From: Elusimicrobiota bacterium
GTDB taxonomy: Bacteria > Elusimicrobiota > UBA5214 > JBBAAG01
Assembly (NCBI GenBank): GCA_041658405.1
Contig: JBBAAG010000056.1
Span: 1 to 21,011, forward strand
Length of the DNA: 21,011 nucleotides
Direction of reading: 5' to 3'
Shown here: positions 1 through 7,843 of the stretch, piece by piece
Position numbering within the stretch: the first letter of the stretch is position 1
How the letters are laid out: each line of letters begins with the position of its first letter
Notes under the pieces: generated by a model
Seen by the model: only the letters and a program-made list of their open reading frames with translations
What the model was told of the DNA's origin: nothing
The model's database searches: none
Made by a program: the position numbers and the translations under genes

Positions 1-1
1 G

Positions 2-31
2 CTTATTCATGAAGTAAAAGCAAGGTTATAA
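2..31 (+). CDS. C-terminal tail of an upstream gene (partial, unidentified)
   Basis: The frame entering the window reads LIHEVKARL and then TAA at 29-31. It has plausible protein composition and stops shortly before the hairpin and ribosome binding site of the next gene, so it may be the end of an upstream co-oriented gene. Nine residues are too few to identify a family, and the reading could be chance. The preceding sequence is needed to decide. Confidence 0.25.
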   Translation, partial: LIHEVKARL

Positions 32-32
32 G

Positions 33-50
33 AAACCCTCGCTTGGGTTT
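33..50 (+). promoter_or_regulatory. Small intercistronic hairpin upstream of the first small gene
   Basis: AAACCC at 33-38 and GGGTTT at 45-50 form a perfect 6-bp stem around a 6-nt loop. The stem ends directly against the Shine-Dalgarno sequence AGAAGGAG at 51-58. No U tract follows, so this does not look like an intrinsic terminator. A role in translational control or transcript end protection is possible but only inferred. Confidence 0.3.
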
Positions 51-65
51 AGAAGGAGTTATATT

Positions 66-500
66 ATTAAATTTACTCAGCATTTAGCGATCTCTGCCGG
101 TGTATCCGGTGTGTTGTACTTAACAACAAAATCAGTGCCTATAGCCGGAGGTTCATTCCTGATGGGCGTCTTTATTGACTTAGACCACTGGCTGGACTAT
201 TGGCTGAACATAAAAAAAATTGATTTTGATGTAAAAGAATTTTTCCGTAAATGCAACAATTACGAACTTGACCATTTCTATGTACTTCTTCATTCATGGG
301 AAATCCTGCCATTATTCGTTATGTTGTTGATCATAAGTAATTACAATCCCTGGATTATAGGGGTAAGTATTGGTTTTGTAGAACATCTTATTTTGGATAC
401 TCTATATAATGACGTTAAATTAGCGGCATACTTCTTTACTAACCGTTTTAAACACGGGTTTAAAAGTAATAAGATTTATGACAGGATGGGGAAGAAGTGA
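66..500 (+). CDS. Small membrane protein, YdjM/DUF457-like putative metal-dependent hydrolase
   Basis: The product is about 145 residues with a hydrophobic N-terminal half, an acidic/histidine cluster FIDLDHWLDYWL, then LHSWEILPL with a second hydrophobic stretch, and GFVEHLILDTLYN near the C-terminus. This His/Asp spacing in a short membrane protein resembles the YdjM (DUF457) family of putative membrane-bound metal-dependent hydrolases; the substrate is unknown. The first conventional start is GTG at 111, but the frame is open back to 18 and reads KFTQHLAISAGVSG before it, a natural N-terminus that includes a likely conserved His. AGAAGGAG at 51-58 lies 7 nt before ATT at 66 (another ATT is at 63), so I infer AUU initiation; otherwise a sequence error or the GTG at 111 applies. 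The stop overlaps the next gene as GTGA, suggesting coupling. The family assignment rests on motif pattern only. Confidence 0.6.
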   Translation: MKFTQHLAISAGVSGVLYLTTKSVPIAGGSFLMGVFIDLDHWLDYWLNIKKIDFDVKEFFRKCNNYELDHFYVLLHSWEILPLFVMLLIISNYNPWIIGVSIGFVEHLILDTLYNDVKLAAYFFTNRFKHGFKSNKIYDRMGKK

Positions 501-1660
501 ATAGTAAAGAATTGGTAGAGACGGTATTTAACCGTCAACTTCCCAGCCGTGTGCCTGTGTTTGACCAGCTGATAGTTTCGCGGGTTGCCGGGGAAATACT
601 CGGGCGTAAGGCATATACCGGCGGAGGTGAGTATACCAAAGATTACTATGAACTACTGGCAAAAGGAGAACGCGACTTCTTGGTACAGCGCTATGCGGAA
701 GATGTTGTTGAGCTTTATCACAATAAACTGGATTACGATATTATACCGGTAAACCTTATTGTCCCGAAAAAGGGGCAGAGAGTTAATTTTAAGAAGTTGG
801 ATGATAACACTTACCTGTTCGGTGATATGGACAAAAGTTTTTCAATCTCAAAATTCAGCCCGGACTCCGGCGAGATGTTTGTTGTGGATTCCACGCAACG
901 CCGTGGCGGTGTTGAACATCTGCGTAAGGTTTTGGAAGATAATCTCAAAATATATGAAGAAAAAAAGGATGTGGTGTACGATCCGTCCGTGTTTGAAGCT
1001 ATGGATTATGTCGTATCAAAAATTGGAAATGTTAAAAGTATAGCGGTACCAAGTACGTTATCTATTCCGATGGACGCCGCGTGGTGGGAAGCTTTGTTGT
1101 TATACCCTGAACTTATTGAGAAATGGCTTGATTATCAGTTGCATGAACGGTTAGCGTATATGAAAGCTGCAAAAGAGCATGGTGCAGATTTTGTTCTTGG
1201 CGGGGGTGATATTGCGGATAATCACGGGCCAGTATACTCGCCTGAACTCTACCGCAGGATGTTACAGCCGCGGATAAAAGTTATGACTTCCTACTGTCAT
1301 GAACTAGGACTGCCTTATGTCTATCGTACGGATGGGAATACGCGGTTGTTGTGGGATGATATGTTACTGAACTCCGGAGTGGATGGTTATCATGAGATAG
1401 ATTATCAGGCGGGGATAAGGATACGTGAATTAAAACAATATTTTGGGAAGCGGTTAGTATTACTGGGTAACCTCGACTGCGCAACGGTACTGGTGTCTGG
1501 GACAGAAACTGAAATTGCAGCGGCTGTAAAAGAGTGTATGGATGAAGGTAAACCGGGAGGGTGTTACATACTATCTTCATCGAATAGCTTGCATTACAAC
1601 GTTCCTGCGTGTAATGTCTGGCATATGGTTAATTACGCAAAGAAATATGGGGATTATTGA
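497..1660 (+). CDS. Uroporphyrinogen decarboxylase (URO-D) fold protein, methyltransferase-like
   Basis: This 387-residue protein matches the URO-D/corrinoid methyltransferase superfamily. The N-terminus (MNSKELVETVFNRQLPSRVP) is of the usual form. The C-terminal half carries HGADFVLGGGDIADNHGP (about 228-245), SPELYRRMLQPRIK, YRTDGNTRLLWDDML (276-290) and VDGYHEIDYQAG. Members are either true haem-pathway decarboxylases or Zn-dependent methyltransferases acting on corrinoid proteins. At the position where MtaA/MtbA-type enzymes have the Zn-binding HxC, this protein reads RTDGN (277-281), so a classical Zn methyltransferase role is doubtful. No hem genes or corrinoid protein lie nearby. The start is GTG at 497, about 6 nt after a purine-rich GGATGGGG, and it overlaps the preceding stop by 4 nt. 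Substrate unknown. Confidence 0.8.
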   Translation: MNSKELVETVFNRQLPSRVPVFDQLIVSRVAGEILGRKAYTGGGEYTKDYYELLAKGERDFLVQRYAEDVVELYHNKLDYDIIPVNLIVPKKGQRVNFKKLDDNTYLFGDMDKSFSISKFSPDSGEMFVVDSTQRRGGVEHLRKVLEDNLKIYEEKKDVVYDPSVFEAMDYVVSKIGNVKSIAVPSTLSIPMDAAWWEALLLYPELIEKWLDYQLHERLAYMKAAKEHGADFVLGGGDIADNHGPVYSPELYRRMLQPRIKVMTSYCHELGLPYVYRTDGNTRLLWDDMLLNSGVDGYHEIDYQAGIRIRELKQYFGKRLVLLGNLDCATVLVSGTETEIAAAVKECMDEGKPGGCYILSSSNSLHYNVPACNVWHMVNYAKKYGDY

Positions 1661-1752
1661 GTTACTTGATTTAATATAAATAACGTTTTATTTTAGTCGC
1701 GTACTGGGTTTTATGGTGAATGTGATTAATTCGGGTTGGAAGGGGTTGGGTT

Positions 1753-3312
1753 ATGTTAAAGAAACTTATCTGTTTATCTATGATTGTGCTTGCAGGTACT
1801 TCAAAAATTTATGGTGATGCGTTGGTTGAAGGTAAACGTTTATGCTTTGAAGGTAATTATTCCGCAGGGATAGCGGAATATATCTCTGCGCTGGATCCCG
1901 GCAATCCACAACGTAACCGTGAACTTGCGAAGTATATAAAAAAATATGCTAAAGAACTAAAAACCTCGTTTTATACAGCAAAATCATCAGTGACTGCGGG
2001 TAATGCTTTAGAAGAAGTATATTTCAGGGAGCTATACAACAAATACCTTACCCGCGCACGGGCACTCGCGGATTCCGGGGATTACGCTGCAGTAAAGGTA
2101 TTAACTTCAATCGCAATTGAGGTGTTCTCCGGTGGGGATGAAGCTCAGTTGCTTGAGAATAAAGCGCTTATTGCTTTGGCGGAAGAGGAAAGAGAAGACA
2201 CAGAACCGGAATCATTAATGTTTAAACAGGTAAAACCTTGTTATTTATCAGGGATAAAAGCATTAGTGAATAATGAGTATTCCCGTGCAAAGGATGAGTT
2301 TATAAAAGTAATAAAATTTGTCCCGCATGAACGCTCAAAAAGGTATTTGCAGTTTATAGAAGAACAGGTATTAATCGAAACTCAGCGTTTACGGGCAAGC
2401 GAGGAATTTAAAGCGTTAACATTATCAACAGGTAATATAAACCTGGAAGAAACAGTGCAAAGGTTGGCGCATATTATTCAAGCTGATGAACGCAATTATG
2501 CGGCATATGTTATGTACAAAACAAAAGTCGAAGAACTTAGAACTCAACGTGAAATTAGAAAATGTATAGTTGAGTTCAACAACAGTATTGAGTCTTATAA
2601 GTATAGCGACGCGTTTAGAAGCTACCTTCAAGCACTCAACCGCGGGTATAGTAATGAAACAAAGAAGGATATGTCAAAATTATTACTAAAAAAAGTTGTT
2701 GCAGAACTCACCGCAAAAACTAATGACCTGTCGGTACTGCGTTCCTGTGCAGATGACGAACTACAAAAAAGTGAGTACCAAAACGCGATTAATTATCTTA
2801 TGCAGGCGTTTATGATAGCTCCGGAAGATAAAGTAACAGCCGTAAAGCTTATTGGAGCATTAAGCGCACAGGAAGTATTTGTTGATAAAAACAAAGCAGT
2901 CATGGAACAAAACAGGAAGATAGCCGAAATAAAAGAACGCCGTGAAAAATGGATCCGCGAAAAAGTGTCTGATGCAGAGAATTTTTATGAACAAAAAGTA
3001 TACGCAAAAGCTGAACAAATAATATTACAGGTATTGGAAATCTCTCCTGGCGATAAAAAAGCTTTGGAAGTATCTGAAAAAATACGGGTAATCCGCAAAA
3101 ATATTGCGCAGAATGTTTCAACGGTAACTGAATGTAAAACAGTGAATCAGGAAGACGTGGAATCATATTATAAATTAGGGTTGAAGTTGTATATGCAGGG
3201 ACAATACGAAGAAGCAATAATTGCATGGCGAAAAGTATTGGAGATAGATCCCGGTAATGACCCTGCGAAAAAGAATATTTGTGAAGCTGAACAAAAACGC
3301 GGGAAAAAGTAG
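1753..3312 (+). CDS. Exported TPR-repeat protein
   Basis: The 519-residue product starts with a signal-peptide-like segment: lysines at 3-4, a hydrophobic core, and likely cleavage near residue 21. It is built of helical TPR-type repeats. The clearest are at about 23-51 (EGNYSAGIAEYISALDPG), 168-195, 340-358 (YQNAINYLMQAFMIAPED), 406-435 and 469-503 (GQYEEAIIAWRKVLEIDP, the most canonical). The spaces between are charged and helical, probably coiled. TPR proteins of this type act as scaffolds for protein complexes, probably in the periplasm here; no enzymatic domain is visible. A good ribosome binding site, GGAAGGGG at 1738-1745, lies 7 nt before the ATG. It precedes the rmuC-like gene by 31 nt, so the two may be co-transcribed. 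The specific role is unknown. Confidence 0.75.
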   Translation: MLKKLICLSMIVLAGTSKIYGDALVEGKRLCFEGNYSAGIAEYISALDPGNPQRNRELAKYIKKYAKELKTSFYTAKSSVTAGNALEEVYFRELYNKYLTRARALADSGDYAAVKVLTSIAIEVFSGGDEAQLLENKALIALAEEEREDTEPESLMFKQVKPCYLSGIKALVNNEYSRAKDEFIKVIKFVPHERSKRYLQFIEEQVLIETQRLRASEEFKALTLSTGNINLEETVQRLAHIIQADERNYAAYVMYKTKVEELRTQREIRKCIVEFNNSIESYKYSDAFRSYLQALNRGYSNETKKDMSKLLLKKVVAELTAKTNDLSVLRSCADDELQKSEYQNAINYLMQAFMIAPEDKVTAVKLIGALSAQEVFVDKNKAVMEQNRKIAEIKERREKWIREKVSDAENFYEQKVYAKAEQIILQVLEISPGDKKALEVSEKIRVIRKNIAQNVSTVTECKTVNQEDVESYYKLGLKLYMQGQYEEAIIAWRKVLEIDPGNDPAKKNICEAEQKRGKK

Positions 3313-3343
3313 TAAAATATATGACTAAAGAAATACATATTTT

Positions 3344-4420
3344 ATGGATCTATTAATTGCGGTAGTCATAGCATTAGGGATTGTAATCATAGTTTTTGCC
3401 GGGATAATCGTGTTTTCCACCCGCGGTGTTGGCAGTTTAGTTTCTGAACAATCATTAAATCTTATACAACAACAACTGGATGCTTTACGTACTCAGGTGT
3501 CAAAGGATTTTAGTTCCTTAAACGAACAAGTAAATACGCGGCTACGAGAGAACATGGACCTCACTGAACGCACAAACCAGTCAATGGGTGAACGGTTAGA
3601 TAACGCATCACGGGTTGTCGGAGAAGTACAGTTACGGCTTGGGGAAGTAAAAGAAGGTAATCAGCGGATATTTGAGATTGGCAAGGATATTGCCGAACTC
3701 CAGCAATTACTCAGGGTACCGAAGTTGCGTGGAGGGTTGGGTGAACTTTTACTGGGTGACCTTCTGAGCCAGATTTTACCCGCGCATAATTATGAAATGC
3801 AGCATAAATTTGTTTCGGGTGAGTCTGTGGATGCTGTTATTAAATTTGGCATGGGTATGGTGCCGGTGGATGCTAAGTTTCCGTTAGAAAATTTTCGGAG
3901 GTTAATACAGACCCCGGCGGAGGACACAGAAAAAGTCGGGCTTAAACGCGCGTTTATCCGCGATATCAAACGGCATATAGATGATATTGCTTCGAAGTAT
4001 ATCGTTCCTGACGAAGGAACATTTGATTTTGCGCTGATGTACATTCCTGCGGAAAACGTGTATTACGAGACTATAATCAAAGACGAAGATGTAGCTGAGG
4101 AAAGCAGTATCTTTAGTTACGCACTGGTAAAAAAAGTTATACCGGTCTCACCAAACAGTTTGTACGCATACCTACAGGCTATAGTGCTTGGTTTGCGCGG
4201 GTTCGCGATTGAACGTAACGCCCGTGTGGTAGTGGATAACCTCCTGAGGCTTGAGACTGACCTGGGGAAGTTTAATGAAGATTTTATTTTATTAGGTAAA
4301 CATTTACGGCACGCGCAGAGTACGTTTGACGAAGGCGAACGCAAACTCCAGAGGTTGAGCGATAAATTATCAAACGTAAGCAAGATTGAAGATTCAGAAT
4401 CAAAGTTTCTCAAAGAATAA
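3344..4420 (+). CDS. rmuC: RmuC-family protein
   Basis: The architecture is an N-terminal membrane anchor (about 4-26), a coiled-coil region (about 35-122) and a C-terminal RmuC domain. Family hallmarks are GGLGELLLGDLLSQILP (130-146), PVDAKFPLENFRRL (174-187), DFALMYIPAENVYYE (228-242) and VIPVSPNSLYAYLQAI (265-280). RmuC proteins have a PD-(D/E)XK nuclease-like core and in E. coli limit rearrangements at inverted repeats; the biochemical activity is not well established. At 358 residues it is shorter than E. coli RmuC but normal for the shorter bacterial members. The ATG at 3344 is chosen because it starts directly at the membrane segment; the ATG at 3321 is in another frame. No strong Shine-Dalgarno is visible. 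It lies just upstream of the salvage operon but is separated from it by a likely promoter. Confidence 0.88.
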   Translation: MDLLIAVVIALGIVIIVFAGIIVFSTRGVGSLVSEQSLNLIQQQLDALRTQVSKDFSSLNEQVNTRLRENMDLTERTNQSMGERLDNASRVVGEVQLRLGEVKEGNQRIFEIGKDIAELQQLLRVPKLRGGLGELLLGDLLSQILPAHNYEMQHKFVSGESVDAVIKFGMGMVPVDAKFPLENFRRLIQTPAEDTEKVGLKRAFIRDIKRHIDDIASKYIVPDEGTFDFALMYIPAENVYYETIIKDEDVAEESSIFSYALVKKVIPVSPNSLYAYLQAIVLGLRGFAIERNARVVVDNLLRLETDLGKFNEDFILLGKHLRHAQSTFDEGERKLQRLSDKLSNVSKIEDSESKFLKE

Positions 4421-4439
4421 ACACTCCCGCATTTTCTAT

Positions 4440-4469
4440 TTGTTAAACAATTTAGTAATTAAGTATAAT
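4440..4469 (+). promoter_or_regulatory. Candidate sigma-70-type promoter for the nucleoside salvage operon
   Basis: TTGTTA at 4440-4445 (4/6 match to the -35 consensus) and a perfect TATAAT at 4464-4469 are separated by 18 bp. The stretch lies in the 77-nt gap between rmuC and deoB, the largest gap in this part of the window, and would start transcription about 20 nt before deoB. The sigma factor of this organism is assumed to read the usual consensus. Confidence 0.5.
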
Positions 4470-4474
4470 TGTTT
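4445..4474. promoter_or_regulatory. Inverted repeat overlapping the candidate deoB promoter
   Basis: AAACAATT at 4445-4452 is exactly complementary in inverted orientation to AATTGTTT at 4467-4474, with 14 nt between the arms. The right arm overlaps the -10 box and the left arm abuts the -35 box. Such a placement fits an operator for a repressor of a nucleoside operon (compare DeoR/CytR-type control). An AT-rich chance palindrome is a real alternative. Confidence 0.35.
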
Positions 4475-4497
4475 TATGAAAAGAAAGTTTATACATT

Positions 4498-5685
4498 ATG
4501 CGCGCGATCATAATAGTTCTTGACGGTGTGGGTATCGGCGCGCTTCCCGACGCGGCGAAGTTTGGCGATACCGGCGCTAATACTCTTGCTAATACTGCAG
4601 ATAAAGTACGGGGATTATCCTTGCCTAATCTTCAAAAGTTAGGCCTTCAAGAAATTGTTGACCTAAAAACATCAGAATCCGTATCATTAACCGGAAGTTA
4701 CGGTAAAATGGCTGAAAAATCGATTGGGAAAGATACTACTATCGGGCATTGGGAAATGATGGGCTGCATGATTAACCACCCGTTTCCTTTATACCCCAAC
4801 GGATTCCCAAAAGATCTTATTGCTGAATTTGAACACCGTATTGGTACAAGGACTCTGGCAAATTATTCGGCGTCAGGAACTGAAATCATAGATAAACTTG
4901 GGGATGAACACGTAAGGACTGGATATCCGATAGTGTATACATCAGCAGACAGTGTGTTCCAGATAGCCGCGCATGAAAGTGTTATTCCGTTAGAAAAACT
5001 GTATACAATGTGCCGTATTGCACGGGAAATATTTACAGGAGAACACTGTGTTGGCCGTATAATTGCGAGGCCGTTCACCGGAACATCATGGAATTATAAA
5101 CGTACACCTAACCGCCACGACTTCGGGGTTGATCCTTTTGTCCCGACAGTATTGAATTCAATAAATGATTCCGGCGGCGAAGTTTATGCTATCGGCAAAA
5201 TAAATGATATTTTTAATGGTAACGGTATTACGCGGTATGTTTATACAAAAAGTAATGAAGAGGGTATTGAACAGACAATTAATGTTATAAAAGATAAAGC
5301 AAAACAAAGTATTAAACAGTTGATATTCACAAACCTCGTGGATTTTGACATGCTCTGGGGCCATCGGCGTAACGTCGCAAGGTTTGTTGATGGATTAAGG
5401 TATTTTGATACAAAACTTGGGGATATAATGTCAGTAATGACACCTGATGATGTATTGTTTATAACAGCGGATCATGGGTGTGACCCTACGTTTACTAAAC
5501 ATACAGACCATACCCGCGAATACGTACCGTTACTGGTTTACGGTGAGAAGGTTATTCCCGGGGTTGACATTGGCATACGCCCAACTTTTGCGGATCTAGG
5601 TGCTACAATTGCTGATGTCTTGCAAGTGAAGAAAGTTAAAATCGGGACAAGTTTTATTTCAAAAATCATGCAGGGAAAGAATTGA
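4498..5685 (+). CDS. deoB: Phosphopentomutase
   Basis: DeoB interconverts (deoxy)ribose-1-phosphate and (deoxy)ribose-5-phosphate, linking nucleoside phosphorolysis to central carbon metabolism in the cytoplasm. The 395-residue length is normal. It belongs to the alkaline phosphatase superfamily with two metal ions. Visible are the N-terminal IIIVLDGVGIGALPDA (metal ligand Asp9), GKDTTIGHWEMMG with the phosphorylated Thr80 of the KDT motif, SADSVFQIAAHE (Asp151), NLVDFDMLWGHRR (281-291 region, His289), TADHG (Asp325, His326) and TDHTREYVPLL (His338). By comparison with my recollection of the B. cereus enzyme, all catalytic and metal-binding residues are retained. It is the first gene of the operon, with 4 nt to the purine nucleoside phosphorylase. 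The ribosome binding site is weak (AAGAAAG). Confidence 0.97.
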   Translation: MRAIIIVLDGVGIGALPDAAKFGDTGANTLANTADKVRGLSLPNLQKLGLQEIVDLKTSESVSLTGSYGKMAEKSIGKDTTIGHWEMMGCMINHPFPLYPNGFPKDLIAEFEHRIGTRTLANYSASGTEIIDKLGDEHVRTGYPIVYTSADSVFQIAAHESVIPLEKLYTMCRIAREIFTGEHCVGRIIARPFTGTSWNYKRTPNRHDFGVDPFVPTVLNSINDSGGEVYAIGKINDIFNGNGITRYVYTKSNEEGIEQTINVIKDKAKQSIKQLIFTNLVDFDMLWGHRRNVARFVDGLRYFDTKLGDIMSVMTPDDVLFITADHGCDPTFTKHTDHTREYVPLLVYGEKVIPGVDIGIRPTFADLGATIADVLQVKKVKIGTSFISKIMQGKN

Positions 5686-5689
5686 AAAT

Positions 5690-6526
5690 ATGAAATTAAA
5701 CAAAAAGTATGATACTAAACTTAACGCTGCGGTAAGGTTTATGAAACCTCGAATGGCGGGTAATACACAAATTGCGATAATTCTGGGATCCGGATTATCC
5801 GCAGTTGGTGATATTGTTACAGGTGAACGCATTAATTATACAAAAATACCTAATATACCTGTCCCTTCGGTACCAGGGCATAAGGGCTGTATTACCATTG
5901 GGAAAGTAAGCTCTACGCCGGTACTCATTTTTCAAGGCCGTGTGCATTATTATGAAGGATATGATTTTGATACTGTAACATTCTCTGTTAGGTTAGCCGC
6001 GAAGCTTGGGATCAAGTGTTTGATTATAACCAATGCTGCGGGTGGAATTAATAAGAAATATAAACCCTCGGATATTGTTCTCGTAAGAGATCATATAAAT
6101 AATATGGGCGCAAATCCGTTACGCGGTAAAAGTAATAGTTTACACTGGTTTGTTGATATGACAAACCCGTATGATCTAAAACTTCAGAAAGTAGCTTTAT
6201 CTACCGGAGAAAAAGCGGGGCTAATAATAAAAAATGGTGTATACATTGCAGTTACAGGCCCATCATACGAAACCGCAGCGGAGATAAAATCATACCGCAC
6301 GCTTGGCGCGGATATTGTCGGGATGTCAATGGTACCGGAAACAATAGTTGCCAGGCAATTAGGTATAAAAGTTATTGGGTTATCGTTTGTTTCAAATATG
6401 GCAACCGGGGTAACCTTCGGCACGAAGATTGATCATAATGAAGTAATGCAGATGGGTAGAATTGTTGAACAAAAGTTTATTAAATTATTTCGTTTGTTAT
6501 TACCGAAACTCGCGGGGTGTATATGA
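5690..6526 (+). CDS. punA: Purine nucleoside phosphorylase, trimeric class (inosine/guanosine type)
   Basis: Catalyses phosphorolysis of purine (deoxy)nucleosides to the base and (deoxy)ribose-1-phosphate. The 278-residue length is normal for the low-molecular-weight trimeric class. Motifs in order: ILGSGLSAVGD (31-41, phosphate site), VPGHKGCITIGK (61-72, with His64), FQGRVHYYEGY (81-91), ITNAAGGINKKYKPSDIV (113-130), GPSYETAAEIKS (190-201), GADIVGMSMVPE (206-217) and FVSNMATG (233-240). Glu194 and Asn236 align with human PNP Glu201 and Asn243, the pair that selects 6-oxopurines, so inosine and guanosine are the predicted substrates. It lies 4 nt after deoB and overlaps the next gene by ATGA, which suggests translational coupling. 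Confidence 0.94.
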   Translation: MKLNKKYDTKLNAAVRFMKPRMAGNTQIAIILGSGLSAVGDIVTGERINYTKIPNIPVPSVPGHKGCITIGKVSSTPVLIFQGRVHYYEGYDFDTVTFSVRLAAKLGIKCLIITNAAGGINKKYKPSDIVLVRDHINNMGANPLRGKSNSLHWFVDMTNPYDLKLQKVALSTGEKAGLIIKNGVYIAVTGPSYETAAEIKSYRTLGADIVGMSMVPETIVARQLGIKVIGLSFVSNMATGVTFGTKIDHNEVMQMGRIVEQKFIKLFRLLLPKLAGCI

Positions 6527-7842
6527 ACTTATACGAAATAATATTGAATAAACGTAATGGCAAAGAACTTACATATGAAGAAATTCAGTTTGTTATCGAC
6601 GGATATATAAAAGAAACAGTACCGGATTACCAGGTATCCGCGCTGTTAATGGCGATATGTTGCCGCGGGATGAACGAGCGTGAAACATTTGATCTTACGG
6701 ATATTATGACACGCTCAGGTGAGACTTATGACTTAACAGTGATACAAAAACCAACGGTAGATAAGCATTCAACCGGCGGGGTTGGTGATGGGACATCACT
6801 GGCATTAGCGCCGTTGCTTGCTGCTGCAGGAGTAACTGTTCCTATGATCTGCGGCCGCGGGCTCGGGCATACAGGAGGAACACTGGATAAACTGGAATCA
6901 ATCCCTGGGTTGGTAACAGGGCTGACAAAAGAAAAGTTTATTGCACAACTACAGACAATTGGATGCGCGATTACCGGCCAAACGCCCAACCTTGTCCCGG
7001 CGGACCGTAAACTTTACGCATTACGCGACGTTACTGCCACAGTAGATAATATACCGTTGATTTCAAGCAGTATTATGTCAAAAAAGTTGGCGGAAGGAAC
7101 TAATGTTCTTGTACTTGATGTAAAAGTAGGTAACGGGGCGTTTATGACAACCCTGGATGACGCAAAAATACTTGCACGTATGATGGTAAGTATTGGGAAA
7201 TCTGCCGGACGTAATGTCGCAGCACTACTGACAAATATGTCACAGCCGTTGGGGTATTCTATAGGTAACGCTTTGGAAGTTGAGCAAACAATTAAGTTTT
7301 TAAAGAATGAATTTAATGATAACGATTTCTCAGACCTTGTCTATATCCTTGGCGGATGGGGTTTAGTCCTGGCAGGAAAAGTTTCAACTCCGGAAGAAGG
7401 TGTACATAAACTTGAGAGCTTGGTCTCCAATGGAAAACCGTTAGAAAAATTTTGTGAGATGATAATTGCACAGGGCGGTGACGGTAAAGTTGTAGATAAG
7501 CCGCAGGAAGTATTACCTCAGGCGAAGTTTAAGAAAGATATATTTTCTGAAAAAGAAGGGTATATCTCAGGGTTTGATACCCGAAGGATAGGAATTGCAG
7601 CGCTAGAGCTTGGAGCGGGGCGTATTACAAAAGAAGCGGGGATTGATCCTGCGGTAGGTATAGTACTGGGGAAAAAGATAGGGGATCGTATAGAAAAAAA
7701 TGTACCGTTAGCGTGTATGTATTACAATGATGAAAATAAATATATGCAGGGTATGAAAACATTATTGTCGTCTGTTAAAATATCGGAACAAGAACCGGAA
7801 GATGAACTGCGGTTGGTGTATTACATAGAAAGAGGAAACTAA
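6523..7842 (+). CDS. pdp: Pyrimidine-nucleoside phosphorylase
   Basis: Splits thymidine, uridine and deoxyuridine with phosphate into base plus (deoxy)ribose-1-phosphate. The 439-residue product covers the whole PyNP/DeoA family. The N-terminal helical domain (MNLYEIILNKRNGKELTYEE) is followed by DKHSTGGVGDGTSL (phosphate Lys/Ser), the signature GRGLGHTGGTLDKLE, YALRDVTATVDNIPLISSSI and MSKKLAEG. Arg, Ser and Lys of the pyrimidine pocket (E. coli Arg171, Ser186, Lys190) are conserved. The Ser that normally precedes GRGLGHTGGT (E. coli Ser113, a phosphate ligand) is Cys here (codon TGC). I chose ATG 6523 over GTG 6517 because it matches the family N-terminus, forms an ATGA overlap with the previous stop, and has CGGGG at a proper distance. 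The TTG start of recJ lies one nucleotide after its stop. Confidence 0.95.
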   Translation: MNLYEIILNKRNGKELTYEEIQFVIDGYIKETVPDYQVSALLMAICCRGMNERETFDLTDIMTRSGETYDLTVIQKPTVDKHSTGGVGDGTSLALAPLLAAAGVTVPMICGRGLGHTGGTLDKLESIPGLVTGLTKEKFIAQLQTIGCAITGQTPNLVPADRKLYALRDVTATVDNIPLISSSIMSKKLAEGTNVLVLDVKVGNGAFMTTLDDAKILARMMVSIGKSAGRNVAALLTNMSQPLGYSIGNALEVEQTIKFLKNEFNDNDFSDLVYILGGWGLVLAGKVSTPEEGVHKLESLVSNGKPLEKFCEMIIAQGGDGKVVDKPQEVLPQAKFKKDIFSEKEGYISGFDTRRIGIAALELGAGRITKEAGIDPAVGIVLGKKIGDRIEKNVPLACMYYNDENKYMQGMKTLLSSVKISEQEPEDELRLVYYIERGN

Positions 7843-7843
7843 A

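Noticed and set aside
33..50. Hairpin considered as a rho-independent terminator
   Set aside because: The stem is only 6 bp and is followed by a purine-rich ribosome binding site, not a U tract.
4476..4523. Possible 15-codon leader peptide overlapping the deoB start
   Set aside because: It starts about where transcription would begin, has no ribosome binding site and no attenuator hairpin follows.
4735..4758. Suspected loss of the catalytic threonine in DeoB (Ile before GHW)
   Set aside because: The phosphorylated Thr in the B. cereus enzyme is the one directly after Lys-Asp (KDT), which is present as Thr80; the Ile position is variable.
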